A stretch of DNA of 64,000 nt from Alentia gelatinosa (Eukaryota; Annelida; Polychaeta; Phyllodocida; Polynoidae), in contig OX465579.1 in the NCBI GenBank assembly GCA_950022655.1, positions 43,317,950-43,381,949 of the forward strand. Direction: 5' to 3'. Shown in pieces: positions 11,821 to 24,073 of this stretch; position 1 is the stretch's first letter; each line of letters begins with the position of its first letter. The notes under the pieces were generated by a model. The model had not been told where the DNA came from. It saw only the letters and a list, made by a program, of their open reading frames with translations, and ran no database searches. A program made the translations under genes and the position numbers.

Positions 11821-12115
11821 GGATGGAAGGGGCGGGGGCGGGTAGGTAGGTAGATAGGTGTGGTAGGGTGGCAGTATCTATTCAGCCAGACGCACTGGGA
11901 CGGCATCGCCACCGGCCGACCAGTCTCGGGGGAATTCCGGCGTCAGAGGCGATTGACGACCGCCCCGGGCGTTGTTAGTTACTGGTGGTGCATGCGAGTT
12001 ATAGAGCACCCGACGACCGCCATCCGGCCGCGGGGTCCTCCACACAACGACCAGTCCTCGCCCCCTCCCCTCTCCCACCCCGCTAGCGCATCTTTGTCTG
12101 ACGCCCAGTTCTCAT
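11821..12115. promoter_or_regulatory. GC/CpG-rich island, function unknown
   Basis: This block is rich in CpG (GGCATCGCCACCGGCCGACC, CCGGCCGCGG) between AT-rich flanks. Both strands carry overlapping frames of 66-85 codons, which is expected from GC-rich sequence poor in stops. Promoter or enhancer is the natural reading, but no core promoter element is clear. Confidence 0.2.
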
Positions 12116-14090
12116 AGTAAGATGGATATGGAGTTATTTCAATCTAATGTCTGAAATACCTCTGAACATTTTTTTGCCCTCTGTCTGATGTCTGGTGTCC
12201 AATGTGCATTACACAGAGATTAATATTTAGAGTTCGATGCATGCATGAGACCTAGCACAGCGTATGAAGCCAATCTCAAGAAGCCCAATAGTATCACTGT
12301 GTCTTATAAAGCGCAGAGCTTAATGATGATATCTGTCTTTATTTAGTACCTCATGTTTATCTTAAGCCTCCAAGGGGGAAATGTATAGAGGCTGCCATCA
12401 TTGCCAGGATATGATTTCAATTATTTATCTTGAATTATACCCATAGATAGTAGCGCTGTTAAACCAAAAATGTATTCTAGCAATTTCTACTATTATGTGT
12501 CACCGGGGGCAATTATCCTTTGCAATTATAAAAAATAAACTTGATTACTCTTCAAGTTGAAACTACTGGTCCTTTAGCTGCTACGCTAATGTGAAAGACT
12601 GCTCATTCTAAAATAAAAATGGGTGTGTTTTTACTATCATTTGTTGATGCTAGCTAGTGATTAATCGACTCAAGCTTTTATGACTTATCAGGGAAGAGAA
12701 AATCCATGTACTTCCCAGGGACGTCGTATTACTGAGAAAATTGATCGGCTTTGATGTTCTTGCTTTGTTCTTTAAGGATATGAGACTCCTGGGCTGTCCA
12801 TAATTTCAGACCCGTTACAGCTATGATTCACGCCGTGAAGGGTTGCCCATGAACGGTAATTCCAATCCAAGTCTTAACGTTATTTATAGGTATGTAAAAG
12901 AGGCGAAAATCAAAGTATACTTTTCAGGGCCAGACTAATAAATTCCCATTGCCTCTCGGCGAACAGCACGTAAACAAACGGCGTTAAAGAGCGCACACGA
13001 GCGGCGTATGTTGTCTTTGCAGCATTCCTATGTACATGCCCAGAGGCGGACTTTTCCTGGATGTGAATGAGTATAGAAATACAACCAGCTCTGTTTGCTC
13101 ACATAGCATTTCTATGGTGAAGACCGCCCTTTCACTCATACTGCAGCAGTACATTTGATGTTAGTGTTTTTTGTAATATGCTGGAAATCTAAATGATATG
13201 TCATGTGGTATGCTATACGTGGGCGTAAATGCAATGGGGAGGGGTATGTCTGCATGTATGGAGCTGGTGGCTTCAGAGGCGTGTCAATATGGCTTCAGCC
13301 AGCCATTGTGGCGGTCGACATGGCTTCTACCGTGGCTTCCAAGATTGGTACTTCGTCATTTCCTTTAGGCGTCAGTGCGGGGGTCTGGCCGACCACAGCA
13401 GTATGCCATACCGTTTGTACATTAGCTCCGTTGCTAGTGGGCAAAGGGGGTTTATTTATTCCTGGTCGTTCCCGACATTTACAGTAAGTCTAGGGAACAT
13501 CCATCTAGTAGATATTCATCGGAACCCTTCCCCCCATTGATGTAGTGTCGTTGTAGTAATCGGTTTTCATATACCATGATTACTTATTTTGTACATAAGT
13601 AGATAGAAGTACTATTACCAGTCCTTCATATGTTCCGAGCTCTTCCATTTCTTCTCCTGTTAGCGTGTCACTTCATTTCCATTTTCGCCGATAACTTGTC
13701 TCGAGACTGTTATCGAGAAGTGATATATATTTCTGGAATTCTGACACCGATAACTCACCCCCCACCTACTTTAATATATCTAAAAATAACTGCTGACTTA
13801 GGAACATGTCAGTTCCACAGCCATCGCAAGTGGACGTTGTCTATGCTTCCCGCCGCATACTGCCATAGCAGGGTCCCTGATTGACTGAATATGCATCAGG
13901 TGGTTAACCATGGTATGAAATTTCCCCTCTTGATATAAAAACATCGCACTGATATGAATCGTAGATTTTGACATACTTACCTGTTTTACGTAATTATAAA
14001 GAGTTTAGCTATGGATATAATACATATAATAAAACTAATCCTCCTTCAATAATCACACTTCGCTTTCTCCCTCCCGGCCTGCCATCTACT
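12116..14090. other. Noncoding stretch, nothing firm
   Basis: Mostly AT-rich. A GTAAACAAAC word at about 12970 matches a forkhead-type binding site. On the minus strand, CAG followed by GTAAGTATG (about 13973-13983) matches the splice-donor consensus, but no convincing exon abuts it. Confidence 0.4.
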
Positions 14091-14155
14091 CTGTCCTGTC
14101 CTGTCCTGTCCTGTCCTGTCCTGTCCTGTCCTGTCCTGTCCTGTCCTGTCCTGTC
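14091..14155 (+). repeat. (CTGTC)13 microsatellite
   Basis: Thirteen uninterrupted copies of the pentamer CTGTC. It is followed by C/T-rich spacer and a short (TGCC)n stretch at about 14186-14208. The unbroken array suggests length polymorphism between individuals. Confidence 0.95.
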
Positions 14156-16020
14156 CCTCCTTCCCTCCCTCATTTATCCTTGCCTACCTGCTTGCCTGCC
14201 TGCCTGCCAACTGGTATTCCTACTTATGTCCATCCTTTAATCCTTCTCTCTTTTCCGGGTCTTTTCCCTATCTTTTCCACCCTCACATAACACTGCCATG
14301 TCTATATGACATCCTGTAGACCTTAAAGTCTCATCCTCCCACTTATCACCTCATCCAATTTCGGGCCCGCGTCATCGCAAATTGCCCGGAACAAGGCGGA
14401 ATAACGCTACTTCCGGTGCCCCCTCCAACTCCCACATGTGTTCTCAAATTCCCTACCCAATCACCAAAATGTCAGTCATTTACATGCATTACTCATGTAA
14501 GGGGCTTTCAGGTCCAATGCGGGGGTCGAGGTGAGAACTCCAGTCTTCCCTGAGAGCAGCTCACAGTCAAAACATCCTCTACGATTGAGTTGCTCGTTGG
14601 CCTTATTAGGAAAGGCCTGTCGTGCTGAGAGGGCAAATTTTTCTTCCCCGGATCTCCTTTAATGCCTGCTGTTTGTTTTAGAAATTGCCCCTGCAAAGCC
14701 ACTCCGGTAATTCTGTTTGTCTTCTGTGTTGCTGTCTCGTCCGGGTCGTCGTGGTCGTCAGTGTTTTAATATTGTATCAACGGAAGGTGTGTACCTGAGT
14801 ACGCTGTCACACACTGTCATTCACTATAGGCATACGCCGCTACACGCTTCTATTTAGGAGTACGCCATATCTATGTATACACTACCAGGTTGATATTAAT
14901 ATACAGCCTACCCGGTTTCATGAGATAAGCTGTGACGTGGTTTGGCGTAAGCTCTTTTTAACCAGACTTTTAAATAGTCGTATCCCAGACACATATTTAA
15001 CAGACATGAGAATCTTCCGTCGATCTGTGGATACCCAATTTCCTCATGGTCTGCCAGAACAACTTTTCCTTATGATCTATTTCACAGAAATGCCCTCAAT
15101 AGCTCTAGAAAAAGCTCAAATGACAAGACAAGAGTCCCCAGGGGCCCACGTCCTTAAGCCGGAACATACCTAATGCTAAATACGCCTTTCCCAGAGAACA
15201 GGTACGCTGCATATTCACCTCCATTCTGCTCGGCTGAATGTCTTCCTTTATTTTCCCCACCTCCTGCTCACCAATGGCCTACATAAGCCTCCCCCACAAC
15301 CACCCGCCCACACATAAACGTTCTCATCTCTCCCCGCTCTCTGAGAGAATGTTAGGACCTGATGGGTATAGCGGAACCTGCACCAATCTCCATAGTAATG
15401 GTTGCCCACATTGCAGTGTCTGACGTCGGCTTTGATGTCTGTCATAGCAACTGACTCTGTTCTCATTTATTAGCCAGGGCGACCTACTTCCTTGGTAATT
15501 CGTTGCAGCTTTTTCTACAAGACTATGATCTCCGACCTACATATTTCTTCCCTGTTTGAAGGCGGTATTGATATCAGGCATTGTGCTATACCTTCGCCAG
15601 CTTTAGCTGGCTTAGATATGGGACAGCAGTATTTGATCCTCTTCAGTCGTCAGTTAAAGCATGTCGTGTTGAGAATGAATGTGAATAAAGGTCAAGGCTT
15701 TACAACGGGTGGCCGGAGGAGAGTACTTTACTTCTCTGTATTTCAATCATGATGTAGGTTAACGTATCACCATCTCCTTTTCCATCTCATAATATCCGCT
15801 GTAAGATGGCCTATGGAGAGCCAGAGAGAAACCTAATCTGATCCATTCCATGTCTTACTTTTTAGTAATAAGGCCTTTCATGGTCTGTTCCCTTAGTATA
15901 TTCTCTTCTTTTGTTCATACCACAGGAGAAGGCACGACACAGTTTAACGTTTCAGGGGATAAGACTGCTTGGATGAGATGCTTTCCTCTTATTTAGTATC
16001 TTATAACTCAGCGTAGATGG
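14156..16020. other. Noncoding stretch, nothing recognised
   Basis: The first 300 bases are C/T-rich with a small GC-rich patch at 14360-14430. The rest is AT-rich and closed in all frames. Confidence 0.45.
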
Positions 16021-16345
16021 TTAACAAACTTTATCCTACCCCTAATATAAAATCCCATAGGCTTAACATTGAGTTTCCATATGCCACGCTCACTGGCATA
16101 GGGACTACTGCCACTAGTGGCATATAGAATTGTTATCACGTAATATTCCCAAATCGAGTAGACGGGGTAGGATAAAATCGAAACCTGATTCGTTTTAATC
16201 TTGGCCACCGCATGCCACTCCTGGAGTTTTGGCTCCGGACTTCACTCAGCTTCGCCTCGTGAAATCACTATGCCAAACTTCAGTCGTGGCATACGGTGGC
16301 CAAGATTAAAACTCATCCAGATTTACGATAGAGTCTATTCAGTCT
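16021..16345. mobile_element. Foldback (palindromic) element with two nested inverted repeats
   Basis: Two inverted repeats lie side by side. In the first, the arm at 16031-16087 (TTATCCTACCCC to ATATGCCAC) pairs imperfectly with 16117-16175 (GTGGCATAT to GGGGTAGGATAA). In the second, 16192-16218 pairs with 16286-16312 over 27 bases with one mismatch (core GGTGGCCAAGATTAAAAC), and weaker pairing continues outward. The right arm of the first repeat runs into the left arm of the second. The loop of the second carries CACTCCTGGAG and TTCGCCTCGTG words. No transposase is present. The structure fits a nonautonomous foldback or MITE-type DNA transposon; a similar plan occurs at 45895-46424. Confidence 0.6.
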
Positions 16346-18335
16346 CCACTTCTAAGGGGGTGCTTGTAAAGTGTCTTGACGTTTGAACTCAGTGGCTGTC
16401 AGGTGTGTCGCCCACTGAGAACAATAGTGATCTTTACATGTCCTAGTGCTGTCTTGCCTATCATTTGTAGCAAGATGTATCTTGCTGTGGTCATACTTTC
16501 ACCATTCAAATACTCGATTTTGACGTGCAGGTCTGTGATTACTGTGTATGTTATGCAAGGGAGGCAGGGGACTAGTCGGTAATTCGGAGGAACGAATATG
16601 CTGTGAATAAAAGAATAGGCCACTGCATGATGAGGAGTAGGTAAGAGTGCTGAATCAGCAGGGGAGATCTGGGAGATGGGTATTGTATATGGAAGCTGAT
16701 GGGTGGTTAGGAGAGAGAGGTAAAACTAGGTGAGACTAGATATTCCCTGATGCGATCCACTGACAAAACAGTTGGCGGTACAGTTCGTCATGCTGATGGA
16801 TACTCTCATCCACCTCCCCTATCCACAGATGAATCTCCAGGCAATCAGCTTTCATTCCTCATGTACCCGTATCGCAGTTATGCGTGCCTCTCCTTTTTGG
16901 TAAGATGAAGGTAATGCAGTGGTTACAGCAGCATATTTCGGCCAAAGATTATTGTGTAGAACCCTTCCATTATCACCTTCGTTTGAATGCTGTTACTGCT
17001 GGGATTGTCAATACAACCTTCGAAGAATAAAGTAATTGGTTAAATCAGATTTTTTTTCGAATAATTCTTTTCTCTCGATACATTTACTCGATAGAACTCT
17101 AGAATATCCTATTATGACCTATGACCAGCATTATTATGTTTTTGCTCTTGAATACATGGAATTATGTTCAACCTTCAATACATATCTTGAAAACATCTTA
17201 TTCCCTAATAGGAACGATCAGTGCATTCCTGGAACCTAAACAAAAAGATTATAAGGCACTAGGAGGATCGTCTAGCAATTCATTCAGACAAAGCTCAAAG
17301 AATGACTGTGACCTACATTGTAAAGTGCACGATGGAGTGACACATGCAATATCCTACCTCTCTGAGACCAGTATGTTTTGTAGCTTCCATCTCCCCCTCG
17401 CAATGAAGGTCAAATTGAACGAATTGAACGTTAAACTACCAAAAACAAACAAAGCGTAATGTAATGCATAAAAGAATTCTACAGTGGATGTATTTCATGA
17501 ATCAAGAAGTAAATCTCAAGAATCTGAAAAATAAAATTTCATGTAGTGTATATTTATTTGAAAATGTCCGGACGTCTGAACAACAAGAACTATTTACCAA
17601 TACTTATAGCGGTATAGAACTGGTAGTGATACTGCGGAGTGTGGCCTAACGAGGCTGTTGCTACTCCCTATCGCACACAACCACTGGGAGAGAAATGTAA
17701 AAAATCCAACACATGGTTCCTATAAAAATCGCTTGAGCGAAAGGAATAATGTAGTATTGACTCTGGTTATCATTTTTAGCTCTCACAGTGGTGAAGCAAC
17801 AAGATTTAGAAATAACAGACATATTAGTATTCCTTGTTCTTGACTGGGAAATTCACGGACATGGTGAACTTTCGTACATGATCAGAATATAGAATGAAAC
17901 TCTGAAGTATAGCTCGTGTAGTTTAAAATGAGAACTACCACGGCTCTCATTCCCTACTGCTCATAAAGTATGAAAACCATGCCAACATAGCCCTGTGGTG
18001 GATTGGACTGCAAGGAGCACGTCTTACGCGTCAAATGACCATTCACCATCGACCGATAATCGGGGGCGCTTCCAACTGTTTATATCCCACCTGTTTATTT
18101 GGAAATTCGCCACTTTCTTGACGACACTGATTCAAACATTAGTTGGTGCTAAGCTTTTAGAGATGCGCGGATCAAGGAGTCTTGAGTTTGAGGCTTAGTT
18201 CTTCAAAACAAACCTGTTTTCCTGTCACGTTGATCTCAAATATTCGGTCTCGCCTTAACATAGCAAACAACTAGTCCTTCAGTCAACCGGCCAGTCAGCC
18301 ATTCAGCAGGTAGCTAATCCTCCCCCAGGTAGCTA
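16346..18335. other. Noncoding stretch with one SINE-type tail
   Basis: AT-rich, with no frame longer than about 110 codons and no recognisable protein. The only recognisable piece is the tail at 17426-17453. Confidence 0.45.
17426..17453 (+). mobile_element. SINE-type 3' tail remnant
   Basis: GAACGTTAAACTACC followed by AAAAACAAACAAA closely matches the tail at 2731-2764 (GACGTTAAACTACC plus AACAAACAA). The head is not recognisable upstream. Probably a decayed member of the same SINE family. Confidence 0.4.
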
Positions 18336-18726
<391 letters not shown>

Positions 18727-20229
18727 ATATTTTGTACATTCTTCCAATTTATAAGTTCTAACTGGCCTGGTCTGTCCGTGGCCACCATGGACACCACCAA
18801 AACGCTGATCAGCAACACACTCGCCATCACTACAAACATCTTCGCACCATTTTCCAGGCTTTCGCCAGCGACCTTCAATAACCTTCACATGCTCCCAATG
18901 GTGAGCACGTGAAGGTGGGCAGTATACATATTTCATTAGCTAATGAAATTTTCAAGTGTTCATTGTATGAATGCGAGGGGTCAGAAACACATCCATCAGT
19001 AGTAAGAGAAAACGTGATTACTGAGCTCGAAGGGATGACCGTTTGAGGTCTTTTGTATTACATAGAATACGTCCTGACGCCAGAGGTGGGGTGACGTATT
19101 TATGTTACAAAAGTTTTAGAACGGCATCTCTACAGCTCAGTCACTACGTTTTCTTGTTATTATATACCTAAAAACACAAAAAAAAACCCGCACAATTTTA
19201 GTCATTTATTGAGTCGTCGATTTATAGCTCATTCACTACGTTTCAATGAGCCCGTACATTATTTATACTGCCCCCTAAAAGCGTATTTCCTAGGTGTTCG
19301 GACATAGGGATATGATGATAATCATGATATATATGTGGTCTTTGTGCTGTATGTAAGGCCGTTAATTAGTTTTACCTGGGCTTCTAGTCATGGGTCAGTT
19401 CTCTTATCGGGTCAAGTTGTTATCGCTTGATATCATATGGGAAGAATATATGCCCATGGAGAATGACTGTCTCTAAAGTTTATTAAGCAAAGAGAAAAGT
19501 GGAAGAAATGCTTTTACGTAGGATCAGGGACAGGATTAATATGGAGAGCACGGAAAAGAAATGGGTGTGTTTTACAGGTTATTCTAGGTGATGACATCAA
19601 AGTATCGTCTGATTATTTAGATTTCTTGGGGGGTTGCACGATTAAACATCAGGCTTCTTGTTATCTGGCTTTCCACCCATTGGGTTTAGAGATTAAAATC
19701 ATATTTCGATCCCGGCGTGTTTTAATGTGGCAGCCGATACCGAAGATACGCCTCGTGGCGATCAGTCTACCTTATTTTGTTCAGCCGTCATGGTTTCTTT
19801 AAGAGATAACAATCAGATGGTTAGAATGTCTGAAACCCTAACATTTTTTTATTTTCTTATTTTTTACCTTGGAAAGGTAGTTGTCTAATTCCATGAACTG
19901 CTTAAAAGGAAAACTTTATTATGTATCTTTAATGATTATTGATTGAGGTGATTATGCGTGTAATAGTGATCAAAATATCAAAGTAATATTCCCATTGCCA
20001 TATCTATTAGATCTCGGTAAAAGTGCCACAGGTGAAACTCTGCCTGTAATTCCTTTACTAGATGGAATGCGATCTTTATCGTCTATATGGATGAACCCAA
20101 ATGTGTAATGTTTAGCGAAGTTCGCCCACATCCGAAAATGAAAATGCAGCGCATAATGAATTAGGTTGCCTGAATCTGTCGAGCGATTTCTGAATATCAA
20201 TCATCATGTGAGGCTCCTTGTCTTAAACA
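18727..20229. other. Noncoding stretch with a short direct repeat
   Basis: AGCTCAGTCACTACGTTT (19134-19151) recurs as AGCTCATTCACTACGTTT (19226-19243), one mismatch, 92 bases apart. The second copy lies in a perfect 7-bp hairpin (GCTCATT/AATGAGC, 19227-19251). No gene is recognised elsewhere. Confidence 0.45.
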
Positions 20230-20366
20230 GATGTCCATCTGTCCGGTTAATGATAGAAAGGCTCAGATCTCCATTGCGGGAAACCTCTGGAAGAAATCGG
20301 AGGAGTAAGGTTTGAACCTGGTTGTAGAGACAGCGCCTCTGTCCCCTCAGTCACCCAGACACGACA
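20230..20366 (-). mobile_element. tRNA-derived SINE head
   Basis: Read on the minus strand from 20366, the sequence begins GTCTGGGTGACTGAGGGGAC and continues through AGAGGCGCTGTCTCTAC to AACCAGGTTCAAACC. This matches the layout of a tRNA gene. The A-box-like GGGTGACTGAGGGG and the anticodon-arm spacing are right, and the B box GGTTCAAACC falls at the right distance. The 3' acceptor stem does not pair with the 5' end, so it is not a functional tRNA. It is followed by TCTTCCAGAGGTTTCC, a word seen in the body of tRNA-derived SINEs. The downstream end is not defined. Confidence 0.45.
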
Positions 20367-23300
20367 GTGTGTGTCACCACCAGTCGCCACCACTCGACAC
20401 TGAACCGTACCGCTTAATGAATTGCCCTGTTTCCTTTTTTCTATGCCTGGAGTCTGGGAAAAGCTCGACATTTCCAGACAAATTGGCATTGACGGAGTCG
20501 GTTGGTGGAAATATCTTATTAAGGTAAAGTCGGGGATGTATGGCTGGGGAATGCAGATCAGGCAAATGGATGGTCTGAATTGACACAAAGAACAGATGGA
20601 GGGATAAAATCGTGAATGATTGAAAGAATGACGGACAAAGCAAACGACAGAAGGTCATGTTGGAATAAAACCACTTTCCTGAAAAAAGGCAAGTCTTTTA
20701 TCAGAACTAGAAATGAATACAATGTTGAGGCGTCTCTGATGATGAGGGTATATTTATGCGCTTCTGATATCCTTTGAGATGGTCCAATTATACTCGACAA
20801 AAACACCCATCCATAGCAGCCACTATAGTTTCCCGGCAGGAAAACCTCTCCTTTTAAAGATATAGCTTTTTTTCTATCAGGATAACCTGATACACGGTCC
20901 CCTCCTCCTAGCACATGTTACAAACTGTAACCTGTACCTTTGAAAGGCACATCAGGCCAGGCACTAGAACGAGTGCCTTGCAAATCAAAATTGGAGAAAT
21001 ATCGTAGGTCGCCCTCACAAAAACGTTCCGTAACAGTCACGAAAGCTGTAATCGTATCTAGGTGTTAAGTTATCTTAAAAGTCAGTACAAACTGATTTAG
21101 TGACCGAGATTTCAGGATTCCTTTGTCTGAAGCGCTCTTTCCTAACCATAATTAAGCATATTAATTATTGGCTGTCCACGGCAATTAACCTGGTTTTGGA
21201 AACAGTTCAACCAAGAGGTAAAATCTACATTGTTGAGGAACAGGCCAGATTTTGTAGCTATGTTCATTGAGATGTCGATTAGGTACATTAAGAAAGGTTA
21301 TCCTTGGAGAGTTTATAAACCTGCATTTAAAAGTGTGGCACGGCAAACTCGATGACAACCCTAATGAAACCTTCAATCAGAAAGCGGAGTGGTCAATAGT
21401 AGTCCAACTTTATCTCAGGCGAGACTATTCAGTCTTTGCATAAACTATAGTTATACAATTCATCATACCAGATACATCCATACGCTCATATTGCAGATCT
21501 GTCCAGAAGATATTGTAATCACGGGTTAAGGTTGTAAATCATGTATGAGAAAAGGATTCTACTAGTTCTACTATCCAGGTAAACCAGGGTAAATTGGTAT
21601 AATCTTGATATTTGATAGATAAAATGAACCCCCACACTTGGAGAATAGACAAAAAACGACTAATAAAGGATTTAGAGTCCCACTATGTATTTAACTCACT
21701 GGCCTTGACCGGACAATGATATTTGTATTGTCGTTACTATACAATGCTCTCGATGCCTGAAAAGCATTTTTAGTGACAATGCTTTCAATTACTATAACTC
21801 TATGCCTATAACAGTGAATAGATCGCCTGTTCAGGTCTCCCTACCCCCTCCCACACACACTTCCTGGAGGTTTGGACACTGTCCTTCTGTCGACGCCTTC
21901 AGCACCACTTGCTCCTCTGCACACTGGAGTACTGGATGCTATGGGAGGTAAGCCCATCCCTGTATAAACTTCTCTAAGCCAGCTTAGACCCAGCCCATCA
22001 CCTTCCTTCCTCCCGGAGGGCGATCTCATGTCTCCCAGAGAGGTGACAGCTGTTCTCACCTTGGTCTGACCTTGACTGGCGGCGCTCCCTGGTGGTAGTC
22101 TCGCGAGTCAAACCCACTTAGCCGATTAGAAGCTCGGACTAGGGGGACGGGCAAGCATGTGGCGTATCAGTGTCAACACACAGCGACACACCAGAGGCGG
22201 CAATACAAGATGGCCAATTCGAAGTCTATCCTAGATCTCGGGGAGCATTGTGGATGTGGTATAGCTCTGTGGTAGGTCGATGAGATATAAACTGGTGGTG
22301 CAGAATTCAGTGGGAATGCACTACATGGCTTCCGTGTCATTCTAATCTCATAGATTCGACCTTATCTTTAAGTGATAGCACTTACGACACGTTTCCATGG
22401 TGTGTCAGGGCTATCTGTTCCTTTTCTTGGCGCAACCAAGATGCGCTCACAATAGAGGATCCACTATTATATTGACACATTAGAAATATCCAACTAGGCA
22501 TTATTGGTCTCCCATTACGAGATCTTGAAACTACATTGTTTTATATTTTACTGTGTGTTTTCATATAAAGCCTTGTGAGGGAGGCTTGTGCTTAATTTCA
22601 AGGGGATATCTGGCAAATGAAAAACATTGTAGATGACAGAAGCTTGTTTTATTACAGTTTCACCTTTCATATATTATTGTTCCAGGTGTTGGAGGCCCAC
22701 AATTATAAAGAGTCCATAACGGGCAAAAGCAGAAAGAGTTAACAATGTTACTTGTGGAAGCCCAAGGTATAGCCTAAAGGCAAAATAGTTGTAATTGTTA
22801 AAGAAAAGGCTGTGATTAATGATGCAAATTATAAGACAGATTATCTGTCTGTCCCTGGCAACGGCTCGGTTTAAAACTAAGATTAAATTCTGGGCAATAA
22901 ACACTAAACACGCGATGGATTATGGGTACATGCTGATCTCCGTATATGCTTGAGGGGAAGGGGAAAGCCTAAATCTGCACCGCATCAGAAACCCATACGT
23001 CCGATGACATCAACAGAGTAATATTTTGTGAGTACCGAGGAGCAGCTGGTAATACCATAAGCTGTGCTCAGCTAGTAGCCGATGTGATTTACAAATCTCA
23101 TCAACTGGCCATGGCCTCTAATGCCAAGTCATTTGTGAACGCCGGTACGTCTTGACTTCATTTCTTAATCATACAATTAATCCTAAGACCAAGGTAAAAA
23201 AACAGACTGTGAGTGCGCACACCCAAATCAATATTTTATAGAGCAGCCCATTTTATGGGCGCAAGCCGCCCCGAGCAGCACCAGTTGATCCTATAGTTGA

Positions 23301-23632
23301 ATTTTTAATACTAGTTCCCTGTGAGCTGCTACAAGAAATTCTAAAGGCATCCATGTACGCAAGCTTTCTAGCATGGCCTGCGAATTCCCTAGTAACCTCC
23401 AAGAAATTCGTGGAACACTTGTTCCATATGCATAGAATTATATAGCTCTGAGACCCCTTGAAGAATCGTTTAATTTCTGTGAATGAAATCATAAGCACGC
23501 CATGGTTACAGCGACGATTGACAATCAAGCGTTCTGACTTTCAAGGTAGAATCACTATATCCAAAAAGTCCATTTACAACCTCATCTTACTGATCACCTA
23601 AAGCTTGATCTAAGTGACGCCAAGAAAGTCAA
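20367..23632. other. Noncoding stretch, nothing recognised
   Basis: Mixed composition with short frames on both strands and no recognisable protein, RNA or repeat. A GC-richer patch at 21840-22210 carries only a 72-codon minus frame without domains. Confidence 0.4.
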
Positions 23633-24073
23633 ATGATAATGGCAGTCAGCAAACATCTCCGAATAGCACCGGGGGAATCTAAAAGCTTCCGCGCGGGTCG
23701 AAGCACAGGAGATGCATTATTTAAGTTAGTTCAAAGTATTTATGAAAATAAGGATCAAGCGCTCCCAACTGCAGCATGTTTCTTCGATGCCAAGAAGGCA
23801 TTTGACAGCCTGCCACGGAACATACTCCTGTGTAAATTGCATCATATATTTGGTATTAATGAAAACCTCTATAATTGGCTCAAAAACTATCTCTCCGGTC
23901 GGCATCAATGTGTTAAAGTAAATAGCGAAACAGGTACTGAACGGCCAGTTGCCTACAGTGTCCCGCAGGGGTCCATTTTGGGCCACAGTTTATTTAACAT
24001 ATATATCAATGACATGTGCGATAATCTTAGATACTGCGCGCACCTCCAGTATGCAGATGACTTAGTTATATAG
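23633..24073 (+). pseudogene. LINE reverse-transcriptase palm fragment
   Basis: This 146-codon frame carries the fingers-palm core of a non-LTR reverse transcriptase. Residues 19-25 (FRAGRST) match the conserved GFRxGRST loop. Motif A is FFDAKKAFDSL at 50-60, with the metal-binding aspartate at 52. Motif B is SVPQGSILG at 109-117, and motif C is YADDLVI at 140-146 with both catalytic aspartates. A TAG stop directly follows motif C. Upstream, the endonuclease and N-terminal RT regions are not readable; downstream, the frame after the stop shows no thumb motifs. After LG the usual P is H. It is therefore a dead internal fragment of a Jockey/CR1-type LINE, and a different one from the 3' end at 7.1 kb. 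Confidence 0.85.

Noticed and set aside
13973..13983. ATACTTACCTG, identical to the 5' end of U1 snRNA
   Set aside because: Only 11 bases match and the following sequence does not continue as U1. It is the complement of a splice-donor consensus, and no exon abuts it.
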